Source: Streptomyces physcomitrii (GTDB lineage Bacteria; Actinomycetota; Actinomycetes; Streptomycetales; Streptomycetaceae). From it: 64,000 nt of DNA. This document shows, in pieces, positions 63,199-64,000 of this stretch. Below the pieces are notes generated by a model. That model made no database searches. It saw nothing but the letters and a program-made list of their open reading frames with translations, and was not told the origin of the DNA. The number at the start of each line of letters is the position of its first letter. Within the stretch, counting starts at the first letter, position 1. The translations under genes and the position numbers were made by a program. The stretch spans positions 62,001 through 126,000 of the forward strand of contig NZ_JAAWWP010000005.1 of assembly GCF_012273655.1 (NCBI RefSeq), read 5' to 3'.

Positions 63199-64000
63199 CG
63201 TCTTCCCCGCGCTCTGTTGTCGACCCGGGTTACCAGTGGTCGCGGAGAGGCCGGGAATCGGGATGGGCGCGTGATGTCCATACCCGGGTCCGGGAAGGAG
63301 CCCCACGATGCGTCAGGTGTGGACGCAGGAACGTGAGGGGCCAGGAGGGACTCCACCGAGGTCGCGTCAGCGTGTCGCTCGCCGGGGTGCTTCGCGAGGA
63401 ACCGGAGGACCAGATCTTCGAGGTCCGGTAGCTGGTCGTGGCGGAATGAGGCGAGGGCCGGAGGCGTACTGGTCCGGTGCGCCAGCATGACGAGCGCTGG
63501 TATCAAGGCGGTGGACGGGGGCTCTTCGGTCGGCATGAAGTACAGCAGGCAGCCCGGCGAGTAGAGATCGGCACGGTGGTCGAAGTGGGAATGAAGACCG
63601 CCTTCTTGCTCCAGGGCCCGTGAGTCCGGTGCATCGTGCCCTCTCACAGGACGGTCAATCGTGCGGGGATGGCGCCGGGCGCGGCCACCAGACTGAAGTC
63701 GATGATCTTCAAGGTGACGTTGGGCGCCACCACGACGTTCTGGGGTTTGAGATCCCCTGTGCACGAGACGTGCGGCGCGCACGGCGGGCAGCCCGGCAGT
63801 GATCTGCGCGCCTGCGACGCCAGCCGCGTCCACTGCGAGAGGACTGTGCTCCGTCACGAGATCCACCACAGTCGCGACGTCGGGGACGAGCTGCATCACG
63901 AGATGCTGCATCGTCTTCCACCCACGGGCGTTGTGCACGATCGCGACGTGGGGATGGTCGACTCCGGCGAGAGCGGCGGTCTCACGCCGGAAGCACCGGA
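63195..64000 (-). pseudogene. Frameshifted second protein kinase, 5' end outside window
   Basis: A kinase reading frame enters from the right edge with RRETAALAGVDHPHVAIVHN and runs to LPAVRAARLVHR. There the expected HRDLKPQNV appears only after a +1 shift: an extra base in the run CCCC at 63754-63757 changes the frame. In the shifted frame DLKPQNVVV, then LKIIDFSLVAA follow until a stop, while HRADLYSPGCLLYFM and LVLRFLAKHPGERHADATSVESLL are back in the first frame. At least two shifts are therefore needed, so it is a pseudogene unless the sequence contains errors. Its last stop overlaps the intact kinase start by four bases, indicating an earlier two-kinase operon. Confidence 0.75.

Noticed and set aside
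1..64000. CRISPR arrays or rRNA genes
   Set aside because: No regularly spaced repeats of suitable length with unique spacers and no rRNA-like conserved segments were seen; the only tandem repeats are 7-mers and 8-mers.

Overview
The window is high-G+C actinobacterial chromosome, almost certainly Streptomyces: third codon positions are overwhelmingly G or C, GTG starts and leaderless-looking starts occur, and the left part follows the gene order around acsA, crp (SCO3571) and wblA (SCO3579) known from S. coelicolor. All identifications rest on reading motifs and order; no database search was possible.

Positions 1 to about 27900 are conserved core. In order: the end of a CooC-like ATPase, a lipoprotein, a SulP transporter fused to a beta-carbonic anhydrase, acetyl-CoA synthetase (acsA), Na+/H+ antiporter nhaA, a Holin-X type membrane protein with an epoxide-hydrolase-like enzyme, a MarP-like membrane protease, a CoA-pyrophosphatase-type NUDIX protein, endonuclease III with a long Lys/Ala-rich tail, the regulator crp, a nucleotidyltransferase, an MBL-fold hydrolase, a second NUDIX protein, RidA with a 51-residue DUF4177 protein, two ArsA/Get3-like ATPases, wblA, a bifunctional penicillin-binding protein, a YqeY/GatB-like protein, a metallophosphoesterase, and tRNA-Pro(CGG).

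From the tRNA to the right edge the content is accessory. Behind the tRNA and a terminator lie gene fragments, then an apparently extra valyl-tRNA synthetase. Next come a three-gene set (glycosyltransferase, methyltransferase, Gfo/Idh/MocA-like oxidoreductase), a small membrane protein of the type found on actinomycete integrative elements, a regulator/P-loop protein coupled to a small kinase, and a dehydrogenase/HAD pair.

From 38.7 kb a defence island begins. A GmrSD-type (DUF262-DUF1524) protein also carries a cysteine-less alkyltransferase-like domain. Facing it is a minus-strand run which, read in the direction of transcription from 61.4 kb down, is a class 1 DISARM system (drmD, drmMI, then drmA, drmB, drmC), followed by a 450-residue unknown protein and a helicase with a RelE-like N-terminus. 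A Ser/Thr kinase and a decayed kinase copy sit upstream of DISARM.

The main discovery is inside the DISARM operon. The methylase gene drmMI ends in a perfect 334-bp inverted repeat (54455-54788 and 52846-53179). Between the repeat arms lie two divergent alternative C-terminal coding segments in opposite orientation, and next to them is a complete tyrosine recombinase gene. Inversion would exchange, in frame, the last ~210 residues of the methylase, where target-recognition elements are expected. This looks like a DNA-inversion switch for DISARM methylation specificity, comparable in logic to invertible hsdS or BREX pglX loci.
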